A DNA stretch of 64,000 nt, taken from assembly GCA_963752815.1 (NCBI GenBank), contig CAVVZI010000016.1, positions 60,669-124,668 on the forward strand, in the 5' to 3' direction. Both the position numbers and the translations under genes were made by a program. This DNA comes from Sva-07 sp963752815 (GTDB lineage Bacteria; Actinomycetota; Acidimicrobiia; Acidimicrobiales; Ilumatobacteraceae). A model generated the notes under the pieces. The model was not told the DNA's origin. It searched no databases and was given only the letters and a program-made list of their open reading frames with translations. Below, piece after piece: positions 25,642-34,260 of the stretch (its first letter is position 1; every line of letters begins with the position of its first letter).

Positions 25642-26856
25642 ATGACCGCTGACACCGAGGTGTACTACGACCCGTACGACTTCGAGATCGACAACGATCC
25701 CTACCCGGTGTGGCGCAGGCTCCGCGAGGAGGCTCCTCTCTACTACAACGGCAAGCACGACTTCTACGCGTTGAGTCGTTTCCAGGATGTCGAGCAGGGC
25801 CTCACGGACTGGAACACGTTCAGCTCCGCCAAGGGGATGCTGCTCGAGATCATCAAGGCGGTCGTCGAGTACGGAGTGGAGCTCCCGCCGGGGAACATCC
25901 TCTTCGAGGATCCGCCCATCCATGACGTGCACCGCGGGATCCTGTCGCGGGTCTTCAGTCCGAAGCGCATGCTGGCGATCGAGCCGAAGGTTCGTGAGTT
26001 CTGCGCGCAGACACTCGACCCGCTCGTGGGTTCCGGCGGATTCGACTTCATCACCGACCTCGGAGCGCAGATGCCGATGCGCACGATCGGGATGCTGCTG
26101 GGGATCCCGGACTCGGACCAGGAGGCGATCCGCGAGGCGATCGACGCGAGCCTCGCCCTGGAGGAGGGCGACGCCCCCAAGCAGCAGCCGATCGACGCCT
26201 TGGCGTACGCCGAAGGGTTGTTCGGTGAGTACATCGACTGGCGCGCGAAGAACCCGTCGGACGACCTGATGACGCAGCTGCTCGAGGCCGAGTTCGAAGA
26301 CGAGCACGGCGAACGCCGCCGCCTCACGCGGACCGAGGTGCTGGTGTACGTGAGCAACGTCGCCTCGGCCGGCAACGAGACGACGACGCGGTTGATCGGC
26401 TGGACCGGCAAGGTGCTGGCCGAGCATCCCGACCAGCTCGCCGCGGTGGCCGCCGACCGGGACCTCGTCCCCAAGGTCATCGAGGAGGTCCTGCGGTACG
26501 AAGCTCCCTCGCCGGTGCAGGCCCGCTACGTGACCCGCGATGTCGAGTGGTACGGCGAGACGGTCCCGCAGGGCAGCGTCATGTTGATGCTGAACGGCTC
26601 GGCGAACCGCGACGACCGCAAGTTCGACAACGGCGACTCGTTCGACATCAACCGCAAGTCCGAACACCACTTGAGCTTCGGCTTCGGTCTGCACTTCTGC
26701 CTCGGGGCATCGCTCGCCCGCATGGAGGGACGCGTCGCGCTCGACGAGGTCCTCAAGCGATGGCCGCACTGGGAGGTCGACTACGACGGCGCGGTGCAGG
26801 CGCGCACCTCGACGGTTCGTGGCTGGACCCGCCTGCCGGTGAGGATCGACGCGTGA
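25642..26856 (+). CDS. Cytochrome P450
   Basis: A 404-residue class I bacterial P450. I-helix oxygen motif AGNETTTR (residues ~243-250), ExxR as EEVLRYE (Glu282, Arg285), and the heme loop FGFGLHFCLGASLAR with ligand Cys353 are intact. ATG 25642 (MTADTEVYYD) is chosen because GGAG lies 9 bases upstream; ATG 25627 is the alternative. It would hydroxylate a hydrophobic substrate, needing ferredoxin and reductase from elsewhere. It overlaps the next gene by four bases (GTGA), making a P450-LLM-SDR operon. The family resembles CYP enzymes of steroid/terpene degradation, but substrate is inferred only from context. Confidence 0.96.
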   Translation: MTADTEVYYDPYDFEIDNDPYPVWRRLREEAPLYYNGKHDFYALSRFQDVEQGLTDWNTFSSAKGMLLEIIKAVVEYGVELPPGNILFEDPPIHDVHRGILSRVFSPKRMLAIEPKVREFCAQTLDPLVGSGGFDFITDLGAQMPMRTIGMLLGIPDSDQEAIREAIDASLALEEGDAPKQQPIDALAYAEGLFGEYIDWRAKNPSDDLMTQLLEAEFEDEHGERRRLTRTEVLVYVSNVASAGNETTTRLIGWTGKVLAEHPDQLAAVAADRDLVPKVIEEVLRYEAPSPVQARYVTRDVEWYGETVPQGSVMLMLNGSANRDDRKFDNGDSFDINRKSEHHLSFGFGLHFCLGASLARMEGRVALDEVLKRWPHWEVDYDGAVQARTSTVRGWTRLPVRIDA

Positions 26857-27764
26857 CGTTGCAATTCGTCTTCCACTACCCGGAGACCAACGGCAGCGAC
26901 GGTGACCTCCTCGACTCGGGGGCGCTCGACGACGTGGCCCGGGCCGCCGAGACCGCCGGTTTCGACGCCCTGGCCCTGACCGAGCACCCGATCCCCGGAG
27001 CGCGGTGGCTCCACACCGGAGGGCACCAGAGCCTCGACCCGTTCGTCGCGCTCGCGTTCGCGGCCGCCGCCACGTCGCGGCTGCGACTCCTGACGCATCT
27101 CGCGCTCGCGCCGTACCGGAACCCGTTCCTGCTCGCCAAGGCGGCAGCCACGGTCGACAAGCTGTCGGGCGGTCGAATGATCCTCGGTCTCGGCGCCGGG
27201 TACCAGAAGTCGGAGTTCCACGCGCTCGGCGTGCCCCTCGATGACCGGGGCGCACTGTTCGACGAGGTGCTCGACTGCCTGCCCCTGCACTGGAAGGGTG
27301 AACCGTTCAGCTACGAGGGCCGCAACTTCGACGCCCGCGACGTGATGGCCAGGCCCAAGCCCGTCCAGGATCCGATTCCGATCTGGATCGGCGGCAACTC
27401 CAAGGCCGCCCGCCGACGCGCGGTCGAACGCGCCCAGGGATGGATGCCGATGATCGGACCGCCGGAACTCGCCCGCACCACGCAGACCCCGACTCTCGCG
27501 AACTTCGACGACGTCGCCGTCGCCATCCGCGAGATGCAGGACGACGCCGAGGCGTTCGGCCGGACCGAGCCGCTCGACTTCCTGTCGTCGTACAGCGATT
27601 CGACGCTGACCGACCCGACCGTCGACGTCGAACGCCACCTCAACACGCTCGGCGAACTCGAAGAAGCAGGGCTGACGTGGGTGATCGTGACCCACCCCCG
27701 CTGCGAACCGGCGGTGTTGCTCGACTGGCTCGCCGCCTTCGGTTCGGAGTACATCGGCCGATGA
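26853..27764 (+). CDS. LLM-class (luciferase-like) flavin/F420-dependent oxidoreductase
   Basis: A 303-residue TIM-barrel enzyme, GTG start at 26853 overlapping the P450 stop. The LLM family pattern is seen in LDDVARAAETAGFDALALTE, LTHLALAPYRNPFLLAKAAA, GRMILGLGAGYQKSEFHALG and MARPKPVQDPIPIWIGGNS. Such enzymes use FMNH2 or F420H2 to oxidise or reduce hydrophobic substrates. Being coupled to the P450 in front and the SDR behind (ATGA overlap), it probably acts on the same pathway. F420 versus FMN cannot be decided by eye. Confidence 0.93.
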   Translation: MTLQFVFHYPETNGSDGDLLDSGALDDVARAAETAGFDALALTEHPIPGARWLHTGGHQSLDPFVALAFAAAATSRLRLLTHLALAPYRNPFLLAKAAATVDKLSGGRMILGLGAGYQKSEFHALGVPLDDRGALFDEVLDCLPLHWKGEPFSYEGRNFDARDVMARPKPVQDPIPIWIGGNSKAARRRAVERAQGWMPMIGPPELARTTQTPTLANFDDVAVAIREMQDDAEAFGRTEPLDFLSSYSDSTLTDPTVDVERHLNTLGELEEAGLTWVIVTHPRCEPAVLLDWLAAFGSEYIGR

Positions 27765-28618
27765 GCTGGTTCGAGGACCGCGCCGGGCTCGACGGCACCG
27801 TTGCGGTCGTCACCGGCGGGGGTGGCGGACTGGGCGAGGCGATCGTGCGCGACCTCGCGGCCAACGGCGTGCGCATCGCCACCGTCGACATCGATCCGAC
27901 GGGCGTCGAACGCGTGGCGGCGTTGCCCGACACGATCGCGATGGTCGGTGATGCTCGCGACCCCGAGGTGCTCGCCGAACTGTTCGCCGCCGTCGACGAA
28001 CGCTGGGGCCGGGTGGACACCCTGGTGAACGTGGTCGGCGGCACGTTTCGCGCCGAGTTCACCGACACCACCCCGAAGGGCTGGGACGCGCTGGTCCGCA
28101 CGAACTTCACCCACGTGCTGCACGCGTGTTCGCTCGCCATTCCCCGCATCCGATCGGGCGGCAATGGTGGAAGCATCGTCAACCTCACGACGATCGAATG
28201 CCATCGGGCGGCGCCGGGCTTCGCCGTCTACTCCGCCGCCAAGGCCGCGGTCGAGCAGTTCGCAAGAACGCTCGCCGTCGAGCTCGCGCCGGATCGGATC
28301 CGGGTCAACAACGTCGCACCCGACTACACCCCGACACCGAACATGCGCCGCATCGCCTCCACCGAGTCGCCGGGGATGACCGACGAGGCCATCCGCATCG
28401 GGCTCCCGATGGGCCGGGCCGGCGACGTCACCGACGTGTCGAACTGTGTGGTCTTCCTCGCCTCCGCGTTGTCGTCCTACGTGACCGGCACGACGCTGCA
28501 CCCCGACGGCGGAACGTTCGCATCGTCAGGATGGTTCAACTGGCCCGATCACGGCTGGAGCAACAACGTGCCGCCGTACCTCATCCCCCATCTCGGCGCC
28601 GACCCGGATCCAGACTGA
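27761..28618 (+). CDS. Short-chain dehydrogenase/reductase
   Basis: A 285-residue SDR whose ATG overlaps the LLM stop. Cofactor motif VAVVTGGGGGLGEAIVRDLA, Asp in ATVDIDP suggesting NAD(H), the NNAG position replaced by NVVGG, a Thr in NLTTIECHRA at the usual catalytic Ser position, then YSAAKAAVEQF with the catalytic Tyr and Lys. It is the last gene of the P450-LLM-SDR operon and would oxidise an alcohol or reduce a ketone in that pathway. Its 3' end overlaps the convergent flavoprotein gene by 38 bases. Confidence 0.92.
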   Translation: MSWFEDRAGLDGTVAVVTGGGGGLGEAIVRDLAANGVRIATVDIDPTGVERVAALPDTIAMVGDARDPEVLAELFAAVDERWGRVDTLVNVVGGTFRAEFTDTTPKGWDALVRTNFTHVLHACSLAIPRIRSGGNGGSIVNLTTIECHRAAPGFAVYSAAKAAVEQFARTLAVELAPDRIRVNNVAPDYTPTPNMRRIASTESPGMTDEAIRIGLPMGRAGDVTDVSNCVVFLASALSSYVTGTTLHPDGGTFASSGWFNWPDHGWSNNVPPYLIPHLGADPDPD

Positions 28619-30335
28619 TCAGCGCGTTGCCTCCTCCCGCTACTTCTCCCGCTACCTGGCGGGCGGCGAGGTAGCCGAACACCATGCTGTTGGCGATGCT
28701 GGCGCCGGGGCCGAGGTAGTGCCGCCCCATCACCGTCGCCGTGCTGTTGCCGGTCGCGTACAGGCCGGCGATCGGCGCACCCGAGTCGTCGAGCACGCGG
28801 CCGACCTCGTCGGTGACCAGACCGCCGCACGTGCCGATGTCGGACGGCAGCATCTGCACCGCGTAGTAGGGCGCTTCGTCGAGCGGCCCGAGACACGGGT
28901 GCAGCCCGCGTCGCGGATCGCCGAGCGACCGGTTGTAGGCGGACTCGCCGCGCCCGAAGTCGGGGTCGACGCCGTCGCGGGCGTGCTCGTTGAAGCGCTC
29001 GACGGTCGCCGCCAGCCCGGCGGGATCGATGCCGCACATGTTGGCGAGATCGGCCAGCGTCCACGCCTGTTTCAGGTTGCCGCTCTGGAGGAGCTTCTTC
29101 GGGAAGTGCCCCGGTTGCGACCGCTGGTGGGCGTAGCGCTTGCGGTAGCGGTCGTCGAAGATCAGCCACGCCGGCACGGCCTTCGACGACTTGTCGCGGG
29201 CGTACATCGCCTTGCCGACCTCCATGTAGGAGTTCGACTCGTTGACGAACCGGTTGCCGGCGGCGTCGACCATCATCGTGCGCGGCCGCTGCCGGGCCTG
29301 GTCGAGGGTCGACTGGCCGAAGCGGCCGGTGCGCGGGTTCGGCAGCCACCACGCCTCGTCCATCAGGTCGGTCGCCGCGCCGAGCCGCATGGCGGTCAGC
29401 AGCGCCTCACCGGTGTCGCCGGGGTTGGCGATCGACCACCGCGCCTTGTTCGGCTGGTCGCCGCTGTACTCCTCGCGCATCTCCGGGTTGTGAGCGAATC
29501 CGCCGGCCGAGATCAGCACGCCGTGCCGGGCGCGAATGGCGACGGGCTTGCCGTCGCGCACCGTGCGCACACCGACGACTCTGCCGTCCTCCACGACGAG
29601 GTCGTCGAGCGGCGCCTCGGTCCAGACGGGGATGTTCCGGTCGAGCGCGGCGCGCAGCATCTGACCGATCAGCGACGCGCCGTTGGTGAGCAGCGCCTGC
29701 CGTCGGGCCTTCGCGCCGTAGGTGCGGATCACGACGCGCGCCGCGACGGCGAAGCAGTGCGGGCTGCGGTTGTAGTGCGACAACGACCGCGACTCGTTGG
29801 TCATCACGGACAGACCGACGCTCTGGGCGAGGCCCGGCTGCAGCTTCGGCAGCCACGACCCGAGCGCCTTGCCGTTCCAGGGCATCGGCTCGATCGCCCG
29901 GCCGATGTCCTTGCCGCCCGGCAGGTTCGAGTAGTAGTCGCTGTAGCCGTCGCAGCGGGCGAACTGCAGCCCGCACCGCTCGAGGAACTCGACCATCTCG
30001 GGGCCGGCGGTGAGGAATGCGTCCCGCCGTTCCTTCGAGGAGGCCGGGCCGACATCGCCGACGACGGCTTCGAAGTGGGTCATCGCGTCGTCGTACGAGT
30101 CGGCCACGCCACCGCGCTGCATCAGCGGGTTGTTCGGGATCCACACGACGCCGCCCGACATGCACGTCGATCCGCCGATCAGCGCCTGCTTCTCCAGCAC
30201 GAGCACGCTCGCCCCGCTGTCGTCCGCGGCCAGCGCGGCGGTCATCCCGCCACCGCCGGATCCGGCGACGACGAAGTCGAACTCCGCATCCCACGAAGCC
30301 TCGTCGTGTGCCGCCACTGCGTCCCCCTCACTCAT
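28581..30335 (-). CDS. FAD-dependent dehydrogenase, 3-ketosteroid-delta1-dehydrogenase / fumarate-reductase-like
   Basis: A 584-residue flavoprotein. The FAD Rossmann motif is FVVAGSGGGGMTAALAADDSG with VLVLEKQALIGGST. The family's C-terminal FAD loop is GTCGGLVTDEVGRVLD ... IAGLYATGNSTATVMG, then YLGPGASIANSMVFGYLAA, as in ketosteroid dehydrogenases. It would introduce a double bond into a steroid-like ring or reduce one. ATG 30335 (MSEGDAVAAHDE) follows CGGAG. It is divergent from the MarR gene and convergent with the P450 operon, suggesting one catabolic locus. Substrate inferred, not shown. Confidence 0.88.
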   Translation of the reverse strand: MSEGDAVAAHDEASWDAEFDFVVAGSGGGGMTAALAADDSGASVLVLEKQALIGGSTCMSGGVVWIPNNPLMQRGGVADSYDDAMTHFEAVVGDVGPASSKERRDAFLTAGPEMVEFLERCGLQFARCDGYSDYYSNLPGGKDIGRAIEPMPWNGKALGSWLPKLQPGLAQSVGLSVMTNESRSLSHYNRSPHCFAVAARVVIRTYGAKARRQALLTNGASLIGQMLRAALDRNIPVWTEAPLDDLVVEDGRVVGVRTVRDGKPVAIRARHGVLISAGGFAHNPEMREEYSGDQPNKARWSIANPGDTGEALLTAMRLGAATDLMDEAWWLPNPRTGRFGQSTLDQARQRPRTMMVDAAGNRFVNESNSYMEVGKAMYARDKSSKAVPAWLIFDDRYRKRYAHQRSQPGHFPKKLLQSGNLKQAWTLADLANMCGIDPAGLAATVERFNEHARDGVDPDFGRGESAYNRSLGDPRRGLHPCLGPLDEAPYYAVQMLPSDIGTCGGLVTDEVGRVLDDSGAPIAGLYATGNSTATVMGRHYLGPGASIANSMVFGYLAARQVAGEVAGGGNALISLDPGRRRDGG

Positions 30336-30449
30336 CTGCTCCGTGCGTCCTTCCTGGCAACTTCCGGAATTAGTTCCAACCCGAAGTAATGTACTCATCG
30401 ACGTCGTGCGTTGACAGCCGGACCGCCGATCCCCATATCCTCCCCTGCC

Positions 30450-31022
30450 ATGGCATTCGAGCCCGCTCCGTTCGACGTCGTCGAGGCGTCACGGCGGGTG
30501 TGGCTCGAGCGCTGGAACGAACAGGCCGCGTCGGGGATGGCGGTGTTCACGGCGATCCTGCGCTCCCACCAGTTGTTGAGCAACGAGATCGCGGCGGTGA
30601 TGCGCCGGCACGACCTGACCTTCGCCCGCTACGAGGTGCTCTTCTGGTTGGCGACCGACCCCGAGTCGTCACAGACCCTGAGCTGGATCAGCAAGACCCT
30701 GCGCATCCCGCCGGCGACGGTGACCAACCTGATCGATCGCCTGCAGGACGACGAACTCGTCCGCCGGGTCCAGCACCCCCTCGATGCGCGCACCACCCTC
30801 GCCGTCATCACGCCTCGCGGTGTGGATCTCGCCGACGCCGCCACACGAGACCTCAACACGACCGTCTACGAGCAGATCGGGCTCACCGATCCGCAGCGCG
30901 ACCAGGTGATCGGTCTGCTCGCCGAGTTGCGCGCCAACGGCAACGAGTTCGAGGTCGACCGGTCGCAACGCGTGATCGACGAACTCGACGCCCGCCACGT
31001 CAACCGGGAGCGCCGCTCGTGA
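30450..31022 (+). CDS. MarR-family transcriptional regulator
   Basis: A 190-residue MarR protein. The winged-helix core is seen in LTFARYEVLFWLATDPE, TLSWISKTLRIPPATVTNLI (recognition helix) and RLQDDELVRRVQHPLDARTT with the wing. TATCCT lies 8 bases before ATG 30450, so the message may be nearly leaderless. It overlaps the nitroreductase start (GTGA) and is divergent from the ketosteroid-dehydrogenase-like gene; both are probable targets. GGAATTAGTTCC at 30365-30376 is a possible operator. Confidence 0.92.
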   Translation: MAFEPAPFDVVEASRRVWLERWNEQAASGMAVFTAILRSHQLLSNEIAAVMRRHDLTFARYEVLFWLATDPESSQTLSWISKTLRIPPATVTNLIDRLQDDELVRRVQHPLDARTTLAVITPRGVDLADAATRDLNTTVYEQIGLTDPQRDQVIGLLAELRANGNEFEVDRSQRVIDELDARHVNRERRS

Positions 31023-31690
31023 GCAACACCGGCGGGACCGACGACCTCTGGGAGGCGATGTCGACGGCGCGTTCGATCCGTCGCTTCACCGACGAACCGG
31101 TCGACGACGACATCCTGCGCCGCTGCTTCCAGCACGCGACGTGGGCCCCCTCCGGCGGCAACTTCCAGGCGTGGCGGTTCGTGATCCTGCGGTCGCCCGA
31201 ACAGCGCGCCGTCGTCGCCGCTGCCGCTGCGCACGCCCTCGCGGTGATCGAGCCGGTCTACAACATGACCCGCCCCGACCCCGACGACGACAGCAAGCGG
31301 GCGCGCACCTTCCGGGCGACCTACGAGTTCCACGACCGCGCCGGCGAGTTCACGTCGGTGCTGTTCGCCACCCGCCGGTACAAGTCCGCCTCGGAGTTGC
31401 TGCTCGGCGGGTCGATCTACCCGGCGGTCCAGAACTTCCTGCTCGCCGCCCGCGGCATCGGGCTCGGCGCCTGCCCGACGAGCTGGGCCGACTACGAGGG
31501 CGAGGCGATGTTGCGGGACGCGGTCGGGGTGCCCGACACCTGGATGCTGGCAGCCCACGTCGTCGTGGGATGGCCGCGAGGCAACCACGGGCCGCTCCGC
31601 CGACGACCAATGTCCGAGGTCGTCGCGCTGGACCATTGGGACTCCCCCGCCTGGGGCGACGCCCCGATGTGGGACCCCCACGGCATCTGA
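31019..31690 (+). CDS. Nitroreductase-family FMN oxidoreductase
   Basis: A 223-residue protein of the nitroreductase fold, GTG start 31019 overlapping the MarR stop. Conserved FMN-binding parts are TARSIRRFTDEPVDDDILR, HATWAPSGGNFQAWRFVIL and GLGACPTSWADYEGEAML. It would reduce nitro groups, quinones or unsaturated ring bonds with NAD(P)H. It forms a regulator-enzyme operon with the MarR gene. It ends exactly next to the convergent methyltransferase gene. Confidence 0.92.
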   Translation: MSNTGGTDDLWEAMSTARSIRRFTDEPVDDDILRRCFQHATWAPSGGNFQAWRFVILRSPEQRAVVAAAAAHALAVIEPVYNMTRPDPDDDSKRARTFRATYEFHDRAGEFTSVLFATRRYKSASELLLGGSIYPAVQNFLLAARGIGLGACPTSWADYEGEAMLRDAVGVPDTWMLAAHVVVGWPRGNHGPLRRRPMSEVVALDHWDSPAWGDAPMWDPHGI

Positions 31691-32512
31691 TCAGGCGGGG
31701 CGCCGTCCCCACGCCGCGATGAGCACCGACGTCCCGACGATCGTGTCGGGGTCGGCCAGGACCTCCAGGAAGCGCTCGACGTCCTCGGCGGCGATGCCGA
31801 GACGGGCGAGATCGTCGCTCACCTGGCGCGCGTTCGCGGCCATCACCTGGGTGAATCCGTCGCCTCCACGGTCGAACACGACATGGCCACTGGCGCCGGT
31901 CTCGGTCAGACCCCGCTCGATGAGGTGGCGCCACGCATCGGCGGCGAAGTTGTTCGCGCCATCCCGCTCGGCCAGCAACTTGTTGAACGCGGTCGCCATG
32001 CGAACGATGAGTTCCTGCTCGGGCCCGGCACGATCGGTCGTGCGGACCTCGCCCGTGTCGAAGTCCTCCAGCACCAACCACCCACCCGGAGCGAGCCGGG
32101 CGACGAGTTCGTCGAGCACCTCGAGGCGGGCGGGGACATGTTGCAACACGAGCCGTTCGTGGATGAGATCCCACGGGCCCTCCGGCAACGGTCCGGCGGC
32201 GACGTCCAGCTCCTGCACCTCGAGCTGCGGGCTGCCGTCGTGCTGGAACCATCGTGTGTCCAGATCGACGGCGACCACGTGCCCGGTCGGCCCGACCTGG
32301 CCGGCGAGCCAACGGGCGATCGAACCACCGCCGGTGCCGATCTCGAGGCAGCGCGCGCCGGCCGGCACCCCGACCCGGCTCAGGTGACCGATCGAGATCG
32401 GGTCGAGGGTCTGTTCCAGACCGTCGAATCGGGCACCCGTCTCCGGATGCATGTTGTTCATCAAGTACGGGGACTCCGGCACGCCGACCACCTCGGAACG
32501 TAGGCCTACCAC
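31691..32512 (-). CDS. Class I SAM-dependent methyltransferase
   Basis: About 273 residues from GTG 32512; the start is uncertain because several codons up to MNNMHPETGARF could serve. Motif I ARCLEIGTGGGSIARWLAG binds SAM, the acidic residue follows in VVAVDLDTRWF, and LVLQHVPARLEVLDELVARL with PGGWLVLEDFDTGE are motifs III-IV. The protein resembles UbiE-like small-molecule methyltransferases. It is divergent from the alpha/beta hydrolase (60 bases between starts). Acceptor unknown. Confidence 0.88.
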   Translation of the reverse strand: MVGLRSEVVGVPESPYLMNNMHPETGARFDGLEQTLDPISIGHLSRVGVPAGARCLEIGTGGGSIARWLAGQVGPTGHVVAVDLDTRWFQHDGSPQLEVQELDVAAGPLPEGPWDLIHERLVLQHVPARLEVLDELVARLAPGGWLVLEDFDTGEVRTTDRAGPEQELIVRMATAFNKLLAERDGANNFAADAWRHLIERGLTETGASGHVVFDRGGDGFTQVMAANARQVSDDLARLGIAAEDVERFLEVLADPDTIVGTSVLIAAWGRRPA

Positions 32513-32559
32513 ATGCGGGCGCCACCGGAATCCACCGCCGACGGACGACGGCGGCTCGT

Positions 32560-32571
32560 TACGTTGGTGCC
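32560..32571 (+). promoter_or_regulatory. -10 box TACGTT giving a leaderless hydrolase transcript
   Basis: TACGTT (32560-32565) is followed by six bases and then GTG 32572, with no Shine-Dalgarno sequence. The same TACGTTGG...CC-GTG layout precedes the methyltransferase at 36552. Confidence 0.5.
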
Positions 32572-33423
32572 GTGGACCTGCGGTTCGACGCTGGAGGGGG
32601 ACGATCGATCGGCGCCGCCGAGTTCGGGGATCTCGACGGGACGGCGGTGTTGTGGTGTCACGGGGGCCCGGGCAGCCGGCTCGAGCCGCTGTGGCTCGAT
32701 CGCCCGGCCGCCGACGCCGGGCTGCGGATCATCGGTGTCGACCGGCCGGGGTACGGACTGTCCGATCCCCGTCCCGGCCGCACGATCAACGATGCGGTCG
32801 ACGACCTCTTCCTCGTCGCCGATCGGCTGGCGATCGATCGCTTCGCCACCGTCGGCGTCTCGACCGGCGGGGCCTACGCACTCGCCGCGGCGGCCCTCGC
32901 TCCGGAGCGCGTGCTCGCCGTGGTGGCGTGCTGTTCGGTGACCGACATGTCGTGGCCCCCGGGACGGGCGACGATGGATGGTCCCCACGTCCACGCCATG
33001 TGGGACGCTCCGGACCGGGACGCGGCGATCGCCGCGTCGATCGAGGCGTACGGCGAGAACGGCTCGAAGATGCTCGACGGCGGCATGGCACCGGTGCTCG
33101 CCGAACTCGACGCGCAGCTGTTCGCCGACCCCGCCTGGATGAAGCCCGCGATGGAGGGATTCCGACAGATGTGGACGTTCGGGATGCAGGGGTACGCGGA
33201 CGACCGGATCGCCGATTCGCCGGGCTGGGGATCGTTCGACGTCGGCCGCATCCGCTGCCCGGTCAGCGTGCTCCAGGGCAGCGAGGACAGGATGGTCGCG
33301 TCCATCCAGGCCGAGCACACGGCCGCGATCGTGCCCGGCGCGGAACTCGTCCTCGTCGACGGTCACGGCCACTTCAGCATCGAAGCGCTGGTCGTCCCCG
33401 AACTCGTGCGGATCCTCGGGTAA
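32572..33423 (+). CDS. Alpha/beta hydrolase
   Basis: A 283-residue alpha/beta-hydrolase-fold enzyme. Oxyanion HGGPGS (VLWCHGGPGSRLEPLW), IIGVDRPGYGLSDPRPG, nucleophile elbow GVSTGGAYALAAAAL (G-x-S-x-G), acid Asp in VLQGSEDRMV and the catalytic His in VDGHGHFSIEAL are all present. It is likely a soluble esterase, lactonase or epoxide-hydrolase-like enzyme. GTG 32572 is chosen because the -10 box sits 6 bases upstream and the protein then starts VDLRFDAGGGRSIG. Substrate unknown. Confidence 0.9.
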   Translation: MDLRFDAGGGRSIGAAEFGDLDGTAVLWCHGGPGSRLEPLWLDRPAADAGLRIIGVDRPGYGLSDPRPGRTINDAVDDLFLVADRLAIDRFATVGVSTGGAYALAAAALAPERVLAVVACCSVTDMSWPPGRATMDGPHVHAMWDAPDRDAAIAASIEAYGENGSKMLDGGMAPVLAELDAQLFADPAWMKPAMEGFRQMWTFGMQGYADDRIADSPGWGSFDVGRIRCPVSVLQGSEDRMVASIQAEHTAAIVPGAELVLVDGHGHFSIEALVVPELVRILG

Positions 33424-33470
33424 GCGCCGCCACCCAGCGCAAACAACCTGACTCCTCATGATGGACCTCT

Positions 33471-33506
33471 TGCAATAGTTGTGCATGGTCCAGTAAATTC
33501 GGACTG
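33471..33506 (+). promoter_or_regulatory. Promoter and candidate autoregulatory operator of the MarR-cupin-SMP30 operon
   Basis: TAAATT (33494-33499) lies 7 bases before GTG 33507, a leaderless layout. Just upstream TGCAATAGTTGTGCA (33471-33485) has TGCA half-sites around the position expected between -35 and -10, and could be the MarR operator. Confidence 0.4.
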
Positions 33507-33974
33507 GTGAAGGATCGGGAGCTGGCCGAACGGATACGGGCGTTCAACCGCCTGTACACGCAGGCGATCGGCTCGCTCGACGATCGCCACGAGGGGCTCG
33601 ACGTCACGCTGGCCCAGTCCCGGGTGTTGTTCACGATCCGGTCGATGGAGGCGCCGCAGGTCAACCAGATCGCCGAGGTGCTCGGTCTCGATCTCGCCTA
33701 CACGAGCCGGGTGCTCGGGACGCTCGAGGACCGCCGGCTGATCCGGAGGACGATCGCGGCGGAGGATCGCCGGCAACGTGTGGTGGCGCTCACTCCCAAG
33801 GGTCGGCGCCTGCTGGACGAGATCGAGCGGCGATCGAACCAGCGGGTCCTCGCGCTCGTCGACCACCTCGACCCCGACGGCCTCGATCGCCTGCTCCACG
33901 CCATGGACACCATCGGTGTCCTCCTCACCAGTCAGGAGAGCCATGACCAGCCAGATTCCACACTTCCCGCCTGA
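33507..33974 (+). CDS. MarR-family transcriptional regulator
   Basis: A 155-residue MarR protein from GTG 33507. Core: LDVTLAQSRVLFTIRSMEA, VNQIAEVLGLDLAYTSRVL (recognition helix), TLEDRRLIRRTIAAEDRRQR and VVALTPKGRRLLDEIERRS (wing and dimer helix). It is the first gene of an operon with a cupin and an SMP-30-like enzyme. Its 3' end overlaps the cupin start by 32 bases in another frame. It probably represses this operon in response to a small aromatic or acidic ligand. Confidence 0.92.
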   Translation: MKDRELAERIRAFNRLYTQAIGSLDDRHEGLDVTLAQSRVLFTIRSMEAPQVNQIAEVLGLDLAYTSRVLGTLEDRRLIRRTIAAEDRRQRVVALTPKGRRLLDEIERRSNQRVLALVDHLDPDGLDRLLHAMDTIGVLLTSQESHDQPDSTLPA

Positions 33975-34260
33975 GATCGAAGCCCTCCCCGACTTCGACG
34001 GCCCCTTCGACGCGCACCGCCTGCAATCCGCAGGCTGCGACGTGCTCTTCGCCACGTACCCCGCCGGGACCACGATCGCGCCGCACACCCACGAGACGAA
34101 CAACGTCGGCGTCATCACCAAGGGTCAGCTGATCCTGCAGGTCGACGGCGAGGTCAGAACGTACGGCCCGGGCGACTGGTATCACGTGCCGACCGGCGTC
34201 GAGCACGCGGCGCGGTTCGACACCGACAGCGCCGAGATCGAGTTCTGGTTCAGCTCGTGA
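33943..34260 (+). CDS. Small cupin-domain protein
   Basis: A 105-residue single-domain cupin starting at ATG 33943 behind AGGAG. Cupin motif 1 is AGTTIAPHTHETNNVGVITKG (two His and Glu for the metal), and motif 2 is YGPGDWYHVPTGVEHAARF. A metal (Fe, Mn or Zn) is likely bound. It could be a small dioxygenase/isomerase or a sensor domain. It overlaps the SMP-30 gene by four bases (GTGA), so it is probably part of the same pathway. Confidence 0.88.
   Translation: MTSQIPHFPPEIEALPDFDGPFDAHRLQSAGCDVLFATYPAGTTIAPHTHETNNVGVITKGQLILQVDGEVRTYGPGDWYHVPTGVEHAARFDTDSAEIEFWFSS

Noticed and set aside
28719..30389. 556-codon plus-strand frame antisense to the flavoprotein
   Set aside because: Lies wholly opposite a protein with clear FAD motifs; high-GC antisense artefact.
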